DNA of 64,000 nucleotides from a virus. The notes under the pieces were generated by a model that searched no databases, was not told the origin of the DNA, and was given only the letters and a program-made list of their open reading frames with translations. Location: positions 32,993-96,992 of the IMG/VR virus record IMGVR_UViG_3300040810_000656; one strand, 5' to 3'. The translations under genes were made by a program, and so were the position numbers. Positions 17,332-25,824 of the stretch are shown piece by piece (within the stretch, counting starts at the first letter, position 1; each line of letters begins with the position of its first letter).

Positions 17332-18882
17332 TCAAACCTGTTTTACTCTGTTTACAATTATAGATGTTTTATCGCGTTTAGATATTTCACCATGAATAAG
17401 AACGGTGTTTCCCTCTACTAGCAAGTCTTTATACTCTTCAAAAGCCTCTGGAAAAACGGTAATCGAATCCAGCATCCCGCTGCTGTCTTCGGCACAAACA
17501 AATGCCATAAGCTGACCAGGATTTTTGCCCTTTTTAGTTTTGTATTGTCTAACAGAACTAATGCTTACAACAATGTTTACTTTACCTGTTATCGCACCGT
17601 TTGCTATGTCTCGACACATAGTAGCATATGACGCCTCTTCAGTATCATCAACCTTGCTGCACGTTAAAGCACATCCCATTAAATTTTCCTCGTCTTGAGC
17701 AATTGTAGCAACACTATCCTTAATTCCATACATTGGATTAGCTAGAGCCTGATTAATATCTGCTACAGTTTGCTGTCTCTTAGAAGTAAGCTTGAAATTC
17801 ATGAGCATGTCATTCACGCAGTCATATAGAGTATTAAACTTTTTGTAGTTTTCATATACATACTTCTGTTCTCTTGCTGTTAATTGTTGCCAGCTATCAA
17901 ATTCATATAGCATTTTTTTACGATCTGTGTGGTTCTTTGGCCCATTAAATGCACCAACGGAAATTAATGATATAGCAGCTCTTTTATTTACCTTGCCATT
18001 ATAGATCATTTCCATTAGGCAGTTTAGCCATGTGAATTGACTTATTTCATGACTAGACTTTAGGTTTTCAATCTTTGCACACTCAGCATCGCCAACATTC
18101 TTAACATGCGAAATGCCAAAAATAATTTTACCTTCATGATCTGTAAAATCTTTATATAGGTAGTTTAGTCTTGGTGGATATACTTCAATATCGTTACCCT
18201 TGGCATCAACGATTAGCTCCTTCATTTCACGCTGAGAGTCTGGCTTACGATACGCATGATTAAGATAAGTGACATAGAATTTGGATGGACGATAAAGTTT
18301 ACAATATGCTGACCAATAAGCATTAATAGCATATGAAACAGCGTGTGATTTGTTAAATGCGTATCTGTTAGACTTCTCAATCCATCCAAAGATTTCCTGG
18401 GCGATCTCCTTAGAAACAATACCAAGCTTTTCAGCACCCTCTAGGAACTGACCCTTAACCTTTTCCATGAGGTCGGCTTTCTTTTTACCAATAGCCTTAC
18501 GAAGAGCGTCTGCTTCCTTCAGATCAAACCCAGCAAGTTTCTGGGCGATCATCATAGATTGCTCTTGGTATACAAGCACCCCATAAGTTTCAGATAGAAT
18601 ATCCTCAAGAGACTCATGCTGGTAAATAACCTTGTCTTTTCCAGCCTTACGGTCACAGTAATGCTGAGTCATAGATTTACCGTCTACATAGGCACGAAGA
18701 CACCCAGGACGGATAAGACTAATTAGAGCGGATAGTTCTGAAATACTTCTAGGATGTAACTGTTTTGACCAATGGCGACCAAGATTAGACTCTAGCTGAA
18801 ACACTCCCTTGGTACGTCCTGAACAAATATAGTCCCATACTTTTGTGTCGTGAAAATCATTAATGTCAAACTGACTACTCAA
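17332..18882 (-). CDS. DNA polymerase III alpha, C-terminal half (fingers, HhH, OB)
   Basis: About 516 residues. It begins with the segment equivalent to GVFQxES of bacterial DnaE (TKGVFQLESNLGRHW), continues through ISLIRPG, YGVLVYQEQSMMIAQ, DALRKAIGKKK and YAFNKSHAVSYA, then HhH and OB-type regions near the end (GNTVLIHGEISKRD). The PHP and palm parts are encoded separately at 19781-21346. Both candidate starts are TTG; 18882 is chosen because GGAG stands 9 bases upstream and it overlaps the DnaQ stop by a few bases; 18915 is the alternative. Together with the N-half it would form the replicative polymerase. Confidence 0.9.
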   Translation of the reverse strand: MSSQFDINDFHDTKVWDYICSGRTKGVFQLESNLGRHWSKQLHPRSISELSALISLIRPGCLRAYVDGKSMTQHYCDRKAGKDKVIYQHESLEDILSETYGVLVYQEQSMMIAQKLAGFDLKEADALRKAIGKKKADLMEKVKGQFLEGAEKLGIVSKEIAQEIFGWIEKSNRYAFNKSHAVSYAINAYWSAYCKLYRPSKFYVTYLNHAYRKPDSQREMKELIVDAKGNDIEVYPPRLNYLYKDFTDHEGKIIFGISHVKNVGDAECAKIENLKSSHEISQFTWLNCLMEMIYNGKVNKRAAISLISVGAFNGPKNHTDRKKMLYEFDSWQQLTAREQKYVYENYKKFNTLYDCVNDMLMNFKLTSKRQQTVADINQALANPMYGIKDSVATIAQDEENLMGCALTCSKVDDTEEASYATMCRDIANGAITGKVNIVVSISSVRQYKTKKGKNPGQLMAFVCAEDSSGMLDSITVFPEAFEEYKDLLVEGNTVLIHGEISKRDKTSIIVNRVKQV

Positions 18883-19564
18883 TATACATTTCTCCGTTTG
18901 CAAATGCTTTTTCAAACTTTACCTTCTTCAATAGCCCACGTTGAAGCTTCAAGAACTTAATAAGGATGTTGGCAGTGTCCTTAACGTCTTGTAGAGCATC
19001 ATGAGCGTTATCCTTGGATAGTCCAAAATAATCACGCAAGTAATCCATGTTATAAGACTTAACATCTTGATTGTTCTCAAACCAGCAGTAGATGTGATCC
19101 ATTAGGTCCATCTTAAAGACAGGATTAAATAACTTTTGGTCATCACGATCAGTATTGTATGGGCCATACTCTTTACACATGCGACGAACAATAGGCATAT
19201 CATAACTAATAATGTTAAAACCAGCAGCGATTGGAGCAGTGAACGGAGTATTTTTCCAATTGTACTGATTTACAAATTCTGTAAACTTCTTCCATACTAC
19301 CTTTGGGGGTGGTGCTTTTGCTAGGTCTTCACGGTTCTTTCTGGTAATTTCCAGTGCCTTTTCCTCAAGCGGAGCAACACCAGCGGCAATAGCTTTTTCA
19401 TCATCAATAATAGGACGAATCTCGCTATTGAATACACCTCCAGGTTGAAGAGTTAGCTTTCTGCCATGAATAGCAATTGCAGCAATCTGCGTAGGTTGTG
19501 CTGTGTTAGGATTAGCACCACCAGTCTCAAAATCGAAGCAAATAATGTCCCTCATATTAGCCAT
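18875..19564 (-). CDS. dnaQ: DnaQ-like 3'-5' proofreading exonuclease
   Basis: A 229-residue DEDDh exonuclease. Exo I is ICFDFETGG (D11, E13), Exo II is in FNIISYDMPIVRRM, and Exo III is HDALQDVKDTAN with the His and final Asp of the DEDDh class. The length fits epsilon-type enzymes. The gene lies between the two halves of the polymerase III alpha gene, so it almost certainly supplies the proofreading activity of the same replisome. It overlaps the next gene at the C-terminal side by 8 bases. Confidence 0.9.
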   Translation of the reverse strand: MANMRDIICFDFETGGANPNTAQPTQIAAIAIHGRKLTLQPGGVFNSEIRPIIDDEKAIAAGVAPLEEKALEITRKNREDLAKAPPPKVVWKKFTEFVNQYNWKNTPFTAPIAAGFNIISYDMPIVRRMCKEYGPYNTDRDDQKLFNPVFKMDLMDHIYCWFENNQDVKSYNMDYLRDYFGLSKDNAHDALQDVKDTANILIKFLKLQRGLLKKVKFEKAFANGEMYIE

Positions 19565-19784
19565 GAATCTTATCCTTTAATAGGGAAGAAAATTTATTAA
19601 CAGCTTCGTCAAGATTAGCATAAAGATTGTAGCATCTGTGCTTCTCAGACCATACTTGATACTTAGCACTACGCTTAATTATAGCATTCTTCATTACGTT
19701 GTCAATATTGCAAATGGATACACCATCAACATCAAGCGATCCGCCCCCATAAATAACAGCTTTAACGTCTTGTTTAGTCATCAT
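19557..19784 (-). CDS. Small conserved-looking replication-cluster protein
   Basis: A 75-residue protein of unknown function with VKAVIYGGGSLDVDGVSICN, then a KYQVWSEKHRCYNLY stretch and an acidic-hydrophobic helix at the end (LDEAVNKFSSLL). It lies between the two polymerase halves, overlapping the N-half start by 4 bases and the exonuclease start by 8 bases. Tight coupling suggests that it works with the polymerase, but no motif supports a specific role. Confidence 0.5.
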   Translation of the reverse strand: MMTKQDVKAVIYGGGSLDVDGVSICNIDNVMKNAIIKRSAKYQVWSEKHRCYNLYANLDEAVNKFSSLLKDKIHG

Positions 19785-21346
19785 AATTTAATCTCCATGA
19801 CTTTTGATAGTAGATCAATCCCAAGAATGTCTAGTTTAACTAAACCCAAAGTCTCCAAGTCTCCCATCTCAAACGCCGCCACAGGTACTCCGTTTTTATC
19901 ATTAATCATAGGACATACGTCCTTGAGCCTGTGTTTGGAAACAATCACCCCGGCGGCATGTTTTCCATGAGATTTATTCGTTCCCTCAATCCTAATAGCC
20001 TGTTTAAAAATATCAGCGAGCGGACCCACAAGATTGCCATCGTTATCTTTACGACACCAACCTTCTAGATCTTCTGACTGATTTTCCAATGCCCAATTGA
20101 TAATGCTTTTATCTTCTGACACTTCTAGCTGGTCAGAGATTTCAGCTTCATTGGGAATGCTCTTTGTTATCTCGTTCATTTCGGTAAATGACACAGCGTC
20201 ATTAATTCTCAGCACTTCTTTCAATGCGGCACGACCTTGGAGTCTGCCAAACGTGATCATCTGTGAGACGTTTTCATGACCGTACTTGTCCTTAATGTAG
20301 TCAATAACTTCATCACGATGCTCCGCTGGAACATCAACATCAATATCAGGCAGAGAGATATTGTCTTTGGTATTTCGTCCTTCATTATAGAATCTCTCAA
20401 AAATAAGACCATACTCAATTGGATCTACTTCCGTTATACCAATTAAGTAAGAGACTAAACAGCCAGCAGCAGATCCTCGACCAGGACCAGCAAGCCAGCC
20501 ACGACGTTTAACTTCGTTTACAATATCAGCAACAATAAGGAAATAACCAGATAAATCTGCCTTGAGAATAACATCTAGTTCACGCTTGACGCGATCAGCA
20601 TAGATCTTCTTCACGTTCTCATTATCAACCTTATTGGTTGTCATGATCCTAGACTTCCATCCTTCACGACACAGATGACGAAGATAATCTGGCTGAGACA
20701 TATTTTTAGGAGTAGCAAAAGCTGGAAGAACGGGATTTCTAGCAACTTCATATTCTTCGCACATATCCTCAATACGGTCTAACTTATTGTTATCTTTGGG
20801 TGCATGAAGATAAAATCTATCCGTCTCAAAAAACTTTCTGTTGTCAAATTCTTCATCTGTCTTTAAACGCTTCTTGATCTTGGGTATAGTGGTTTTCATT
20901 CCAGAACATAGAAGCACTCTATGGCATTCTGCGTCTTCTTTAAAAACATAATACACAGGATCAGAAGTGTGGTCATATTTAATAAAACTAGAGCCAAATA
21001 TCTTTCTATATGTTTCATTATTGCTAATACATATAACGTTATTTTTTTTGGATACTAGTTGTAGAGCGTCGATTGTTTGATTAGAAACACATGCAATAAC
21101 GTCAAACCATCCATCATGATTCGTTGCTATAAGCATATAATCACCAAAGTCACAACCAATAATTGGTTTGATTCCATGCTTTTTACATGCCGAGTGGAAG
21201 TCCACCGCACCAGAAATAGTCTTCATGTCAGCAAGAACGCATGATGTATAGCCAAGCTCTTTGGCTCGCTTGGCTAACTCATTACATTTAGAAAAACCAC
21301 TCAACAAACTAAAATGCGTCTTACAGTTAATCGCAATCTTAGGCAT
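19781..21346 (-). CDS. DNA polymerase III alpha, N-terminal half (PHP, palm)
   Basis: A 521-residue protein. Residues 1-70 form a PHP domain (KTHFSLLSGFSKCNELAKRA) in which the first metal His of HxH is replaced by Asn, so PHP is probably not catalytic. The palm has GPGRGSAAGCLVSY (287-300) and the catalytic PDIDVD (333-338); the third Asp is in LVKLDILGIDLL about 15 residues before the stop. The chain ends there, just where bacterial DnaE continues into the fingers, which are encoded by the gene at 17332. No intein sequence lies at the break. Confidence 0.9.
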   Translation of the reverse strand: MPKIAINCKTHFSLLSGFSKCNELAKRAKELGYTSCVLADMKTISGAVDFHSACKKHGIKPIIGCDFGDYMLIATNHDGWFDVIACVSNQTIDALQLVSKKNNVICISNNETYRKIFGSSFIKYDHTSDPVYYVFKEDAECHRVLLCSGMKTTIPKIKKRLKTDEEFDNRKFFETDRFYLHAPKDNNKLDRIEDMCEEYEVARNPVLPAFATPKNMSQPDYLRHLCREGWKSRIMTTNKVDNENVKKIYADRVKRELDVILKADLSGYFLIVADIVNEVKRRGWLAGPGRGSAAGCLVSYLIGITEVDPIEYGLIFERFYNEGRNTKDNISLPDIDVDVPAEHRDEVIDYIKDKYGHENVSQMITFGRLQGRAALKEVLRINDAVSFTEMNEITKSIPNEAEISDQLEVSEDKSIINWALENQSEDLEGWCRKDNDGNLVGPLADIFKQAIRIEGTNKSHGKHAAGVIVSKHRLKDVCPMINDKNGVPVAAFEMGDLETLGLVKLDILGIDLLSKVMEIKL

Positions 21347-22244
21347 ACTTCAATAATTCCTCTCTAGTTGTTTTCAATTGTTCCTTAATCTTATCAATAC
21401 CAATAGAATCTCTAGCACAAACAACTTCAGCAAGATATTTACCTATCCATTTTGGATTAAGTACTGTCATGTTGTAGATTGCAACATTATTAGAAATTTC
21501 TGAACATTGTTTAGAATTGATGCTATTTAAAGTAATAGATAATGTTTTGTCTAGAATACTCCAAGGAGTTCTAGCAAACGGTGCATTTAGATAATACCAT
21601 AAAGGAGGAAGGTTGTCAACTAAGGGAATAGCTCCCATTTTTATTGTTTCAAAAAACCTAAATGTTTCAGGGCTGTTTGCCCCATGTGGACACAAAACAA
21701 TTTTAGAATCATTAATAAGATGAATATAAGCTTCATGACCTAACCCCTTATTAAAACCATCAGTATACATAACTTTATATTTAAATTTCATGCCAGAATT
21801 TAACATTAAATTATCTAAGTTTCTTTTAAAACAATCTCTTGTTCCAGTTTTTGGAATTTGACCGACAAAAATAAAATCGTAATTTCTTTCTGGCAGAGGT
21901 TTGGGGTCTGGCATATTTGAAAAATCAGCAAAAGTTCCTATAGGCATAGGATAAACTAAGTTGTTCGTAGGATACAATCTTTGAAATTTATCCAACCAAG
22001 GATAATTTTGAAATATCATATGGACATCAGAAACAAACAAATCACATGGATTTATGTGTATTTCTCTTGATGTGGAAATTTGTATATTTAGCTTGTCATC
22101 GTAAAATTTAGGCCAATCTTGCTGATCATATTTTACAACGACACGATAATTATTTGGCAATGCTTGAGCAAGTTCCTTGGCTACCTCTAAGGTATAAACA
22201 TTGCCCTGATCAAATTCTTGATGAATGTCAATTAATTCTGCCAT
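21339..22244 (-). CDS. GT47/exostosin-like glycosyltransferase
   Basis: A 301-residue protein with YDFIFVGQIPKTGTR at the domain switch and KIVLCPHGANSPETFRFFE followed by MGAIPLVDNLPP, the exostosin-type donor site. It closely follows the layout of the enzyme at 4690-5502 (both have SPETFRFFE/SYETFRFFE and a leading helix with ELAQALP/ILADELP), so the two are probably paralogues. Its position inside the replication block, away from the glycan clusters, is odd and may reflect a recent gene move. Confidence 0.75.
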   Translation of the reverse strand: MAELIDIHQEFDQGNVYTLEVAKELAQALPNNYRVVVKYDQQDWPKFYDDKLNIQISTSREIHINPCDLFVSDVHMIFQNYPWLDKFQRLYPTNNLVYPMPIGTFADFSNMPDPKPLPERNYDFIFVGQIPKTGTRDCFKRNLDNLMLNSGMKFKYKVMYTDGFNKGLGHEAYIHLINDSKIVLCPHGANSPETFRFFETIKMGAIPLVDNLPPLWYYLNAPFARTPWSILDKTLSITLNSINSKQCSEISNNVAIYNMTVLNPKWIGKYLAEVVCARDSIGIDKIKEQLKTTREELLKYA

Positions 22245-22885
22245 TATATTTTTCTAAGTTTTCCTGTTCCATCGTTTGTAAATACTACTTGATTTTTTTG
22301 TTTTGTTCTATTTTTAGCAACTGCTCTTATTCTAGTAGGTGGATCATCGGTATCTTCTTGGTTTATTTTTCGATATTCTATACTATCTTCCCATAGAAAA
22401 CTCATTTGCATTTGGTCTAGAAAATATGGCTCTAGATTTTTAAGTTGAGATGGATACCACGCTTCTAGTAATTTAGTTTTCTTCTTTGTATACAGTAATT
22501 CACTAGTAATATCATCAAAGTATAGCCACCATTTGTGCTCTTCAAAATTTCCAAATACTAGATTATCAAATAGAGGAGTTGGAACTTCTATGTATCCACG
22601 TTTTCCTATCCTCATCAATTCAGACATATATACTTCCATATCATCTACATGCTCAGTCACATGACTAGCTATGACAAAATCAAATTCCTTATCTTCAAAT
22701 GGAGTCTTAGAAGCATCAGACTGAACAAATCTTTTACCTGGATATAAGCTGCTATGATCTTTTATGTCTAAAATAGTATTAGCTTGACTCCAGGCATTTG
22801 AGCCTCCACCCAAGTCTACAATTTTCCAATCTGGATTTTTATTAAGCAGCCCTTCTATATATTTTTTTGAAGTTCTTTTTATCAT
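22244..22885 (-). CDS. SAM-dependent methyltransferase (type 11)
   Basis: About 213 residues from ATG 22885; earlier in-frame ATGs would overlap the nuclease gene. It has motif I KIVDLGGGSN (close to the canonical GxGxG), the acidic strand TILDIKDH, FVQSDASKTPF, and motif II EFDFVIASHVTEHVDD, followed by LMRIGKRGYIEVP. It is therefore an intact class I enzyme, unlike the degenerate ones at 3318 and 12861. The substrate is unknown; the GT47-like gene downstream (shared base at 22244) suggests a sugar. Confidence 0.8.
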   Translation of the reverse strand: MIKRTSKKYIEGLLNKNPDWKIVDLGGGSNAWSQANTILDIKDHSSLYPGKRFVQSDASKTPFEDKEFDFVIASHVTEHVDDMEVYMSELMRIGKRGYIEVPTPLFDNLVFGNFEEHKWWLYFDDITSELLYTKKKTKLLEAWYPSQLKNLEPYFLDQMQMSFLWEDSIEYRKINQEDTDDPPTRIRAVAKNRTKQKNQVVFTNDGTGKLRKI

Positions 22886-22886
22886 T

Positions 22887-23909
22887 TTAACCTGGAGCCT
22901 CATAGTAATTGGAATCAAACCCGTCACGCTTCATCTTCTCGGTAGTCTCATCATAACCAAAAGCAATCAAATGTTCTTCTGCATACTGACACATTGACGT
23001 ATTTGTTCCAGGCCACTTAGTCTTATAGAAATTGCATAATTTTGTACACTTGAAACTTTTACGGTCTTTTGAGCAAGGCTGTGGAAAATCGTTTCTTGTA
23101 ATAGACTTCCATCGTTTCTCCAACATACCAAGGAATTTTTGCTGATCCTCTTTGTCAAAGCACATGCTAAAAGGACCGCCATCTCTAATGAAAAAGATAG
23201 ACATGATAGCCTGATCGTATTCTGGAAAGAGTTTAGATATGGCGTAGTTATATAGAAGAAGCTGTGGGTCTTCGCATAGTTTTTCATATGTCTTTTCTTC
23301 TCCGGTAGCCCAGTTTAGGCGACGACCAGTTTTCCAGTCGATTACTTCTATAACACCATCATCTACTTCTGTTACGAAGTCAATAGTACCTTTAATAGAA
23401 AGCTGACCTTCTGCTTCTTTGCCTTTGCTATCCTTGTACTTAAATTTTGCCCACGGTTCCTCAATAGGAATATCGAAATGCGGTTCCGCAGCGACGATCT
23501 TTCTGTTTCTTGGATCGAACTGACCATCATTGTATTCAATTGCTGTTTGAACAAGCTCATCACAGAATCTATAATCAGCATCAGTATATTCATGAATGCA
23601 CTTATTAGTATAAGACACATATGCTTCTTTTAAAATTTTAGCTACGAACCTTTTAGTATACAAAGCCTTTGGAGTACATTGAATTCCTCCAATGGCATCA
23701 TCTACTATTTTCAAGGTTTTAGCATCTGGATTATCTTGCTGCTCTTTTTTAAGTGTAGCAAGAACTTCCATTACCTTATGCACAATAGTTCCAAGCTGTG
23801 CCTTTTTACCAGACGGAGACTGATACCCCAACACGTATGTAAAGTAATATTGCATCTGACAGTATTCATAACCATTGTATGATGACGATCTAATGTACGG
23901 ACAGAGCAT
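22887..23909 (-). CDS. RecB/Cas4-like PD-(D/E)XK nuclease
   Basis: A 340-residue protein of the PDDEXK_1 type. The N-terminal YEYCQMQYYFTYVLG supplies the first Cys and the aromatic helix, LGTIVHKVMEVL the His of motif I, GTIDFVTEVDDGVIEVIDWKTG the motif II/III Asp and D-x-K, and DPQLLLYNYAIS the QxxxY motif. Three or four Cys near the C-terminus (FKCTKLCNFY ... SMCQ) can complete an Fe-S cluster as in Cas4/AddB. It would trim DNA ends during recombination or packaging. No CRISPR genes are near, so a Cas role is not indicated. Confidence 0.85.
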   Translation of the reverse strand: MLCPYIRSSSYNGYEYCQMQYYFTYVLGYQSPSGKKAQLGTIVHKVMEVLATLKKEQQDNPDAKTLKIVDDAIGGIQCTPKALYTKRFVAKILKEAYVSYTNKCIHEYTDADYRFCDELVQTAIEYNDGQFDPRNRKIVAAEPHFDIPIEEPWAKFKYKDSKGKEAEGQLSIKGTIDFVTEVDDGVIEVIDWKTGRRLNWATGEEKTYEKLCEDPQLLLYNYAISKLFPEYDQAIMSIFFIRDGGPFSMCFDKEDQQKFLGMLEKRWKSITRNDFPQPCSKDRKSFKCTKLCNFYKTKWPGTNTSMCQYAEEHLIAFGYDETTEKMKRDGFDSNYYEAPG

Positions 23910-23912
23910 GTA

Positions 23913-24797
23913 TTACCCCTTTTTAAAAGTATGTATCCCAGTATTATTCTCAGCCTTTGGAGGATCTGGAATATTCTCGTCTCCCAGCCAGCCCCAAGAT
24001 TCTAAAGCTTCCATAATTTCTATATTAACATCATGGATAGTCATTTCTCTATTATCTATAACCCAATCAAATCCTCTATGTCGCCCCATCTGCTTTTCAG
24101 ATTCATCATTGTCTTTAAAAGGGTTGCGGCATAGATGTATTACCTTGCCTCCAGCCTTTTGAATGGCTTCAACTTCATTGACGAATCTACAATCATCAAT
24201 CACAGCAACTAAAGGTTGTTCTAAGGCGATTCTTTGCATGGTATTTTCTAGCCAAATATCATCATAAACTTTTCTACATAGGCCAGTTCCAAACCATTGC
24301 AGAAATTCACGATGGGTAAGCTTTCCAGGTTCATGGTATATAAGTGTGCCATCTTCTATAAGTTTCTTTATTACTGTGCTTTTTAAGGCGTTTTGGTCAG
24401 TAACAACTCCAGGCATGTCTTCCCATCTATAGTGTGTATTTGTATTCTTCTGAGCATTGTTGCCATAAATACCTTCACGCTTTAAATTAAAAAGATTGGC
24501 GGCAATTTCTTTTAACACCGAGGCAAAAGAATACATCTTAACATAGGGCCACATATTATATCCCGCCCATTCTGCAAACTCAGGGTCTATTCTGTTAATG
24601 TCTAGAAATACACCAGAACCATCAGATTCATTTCCGTTGCTATCTCTAATCACAGTACTAACAGTCAGTCTACCGTCTTCAAGAATTGCAAAGTCGCTAA
24701 TAATATTATTAGCACGAAGTTGATAACCATGAATAAAATTAGCGGCAGTAGTCTTGCCAGCCTGTTTAGTGCCAGCAAAGGCTAGAATTCTAGTCAT
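23913..24797 (-). CDS. Deoxynucleoside monophosphate kinase (T4 gp1-like)
   Basis: A 294-residue P-loop kinase with ILAFAGTKQAGKTTAANF (Walker A at residues 8-16), the LID and acceptor region with WFGTGLCRKVYDDIW (typical of phage dNMP kinases, LRRTLQxxGTExxR-like position), and VAVIDDCRFVNEVEAI, where the D-x-R motif binds the monophosphate. Phage enzymes of this kind phosphorylate dTMP, dGMP and modified dCMP. It is longer than T4 gp1 (241) by an insert between the P-loop and the LID. It overlaps the primase by 8 bases. Confidence 0.8.
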   Translation of the reverse strand: MTRILAFAGTKQAGKTTAANFIHGYQLRANNIISDFAILEDGRLTVSTVIRDSNGNESDGSGVFLDINRIDPEFAEWAGYNMWPYVKMYSFASVLKEIAANLFNLKREGIYGNNAQKNTNTHYRWEDMPGVVTDQNALKSTVIKKLIEDGTLIYHEPGKLTHREFLQWFGTGLCRKVYDDIWLENTMQRIALEQPLVAVIDDCRFVNEVEAIQKAGGKVIHLCRNPFKDNDESEKQMGRHRGFDWVIDNREMTIHDVNIEIMEALESWGWLGDENIPDPPKAENNTGIHTFKKG

Positions 24798-25824
24798 TAA
24801 TAAGTCCTTTCAATTGAGGTTCTAGTTCTGATTTGACTTGATCGACAGGCATGTCGCCAACATCTTTAGTTGTAATAATAGGACGATAGTAAGAAAACCT
24901 TCGCCCGCATCGTTTAATGATTTGCTGATAAGCTTTTTGACCAGCTTCATCTGAGTCTGTAAGTATGATGACATTCATCACTCCCGATTCTTCAAGTATA
25001 ACTAGCTGCTCTTCACCAATGCTACATCCAAAAATACCAACAGTTTGAGTGTAGCCAGCTTCGTGCATTCTCCAAACATCGCCTTGTCCTTCAACAAGGA
25101 TAACAGAATGAGTATCTTTCATAGTGTTATATGCATGATGTATCCCATAAAACACATTTCTCTTAAATCCCTTACTATATAACCATTTTGGTTTTATTTC
25201 TTCGTTAGTGGCACGACCAGCACATCCAACATAGTTAAAGAATTGATCATATATTGGTGCAACTGCACGACCGCTCATTTGTTTACCAGTTTCGGAAGAT
25301 AAGCCTACGTCAAAATGGTTAAGAATTTCTGATGACCATCCACGTTTAATAAAATATTCTGCTGGTATAGAGAGTCTTGATCTCACTTGCTCTCTTGATG
25401 GCCCACCTTCTTGAGGTTGTGTTTTCTTGCTAAACACATCAAGAGGATCAAAAATATTTACTGGCGTACTTGATATGTCGCAATTATCACCAATCAACGA
25501 CATACAAAAACGTTCTGTCTCATCAAGCGACACATTTCTATGCTTACGATAGGACAATACTCCACGAACAAAACCAAATAAACTATTTGTCCATTCTTGC
25601 TCGCATTGATGCGTCCAACATCTCCAGTTACCTCTTATAGAGTCTCCGTCAGTAAATATGGTACAGGCATTTTCATTATCTCCCCCATGTACTGGACAAG
25701 CACAGGAAAGACGATTAGGATGCTCAACATATTCTATGTTAAGCTTTTCCATCAGTCGCGTTAGATTTGGTTGCTCTGCTAGATTATTACAGATCTGATA
25801 GATCTGATTCTGCGTCAATGTCAT
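24790..25824 (-). CDS. DnaG-type DNA primase
   Basis: A 344-residue protein. The zinc finger is at residues 41-74 (CACPVH ... RCWTHQC), giving a Cys/His cluster of the CHC2 class. The RNAP/Toprim part follows with SVILVEGQGDVWRMHEAGY (the Toprim Glu) and VIILTDSDEAGQKAYQQI (the DxD). It is shorter than host DnaG because it lacks the C-terminal helicase-binding domain. The gene overlaps the DnaB gene by 38 bases, so primase and helicase are translationally coupled, matching their cooperation at the fork. Confidence 0.9.
   Translation of the reverse strand: MTLTQNQIYQICNNLAEQPNLTRLMEKLNIEYVEHPNRLSCACPVHGGDNENACTIFTDGDSIRGNWRCWTHQCEQEWTNSLFGFVRGVLSYRKHRNVSLDETERFCMSLIGDNCDISSTPVNIFDPLDVFSKKTQPQEGGPSREQVRSRLSIPAEYFIKRGWSSEILNHFDVGLSSETGKQMSGRAVAPIYDQFFNYVGCAGRATNEEIKPKWLYSKGFKRNVFYGIHHAYNTMKDTHSVILVEGQGDVWRMHEAGYTQTVGIFGCSIGEEQLVILEESGVMNVIILTDSDEAGQKAYQQIIKRCGRRFSYYRPIITTKDVGDMPVDQVKSELEPQLKGLIND

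Noticed and set aside
17332-21346. A split intein joining the two polymerase halves
   Set aside because: Neither the C-terminus of the N-half (LLSKVMEIKL) nor the N-terminus of the C-half has intein blocks, and the cyanobacterial splice site motif (YAFNKSH) is intact within the C-half.
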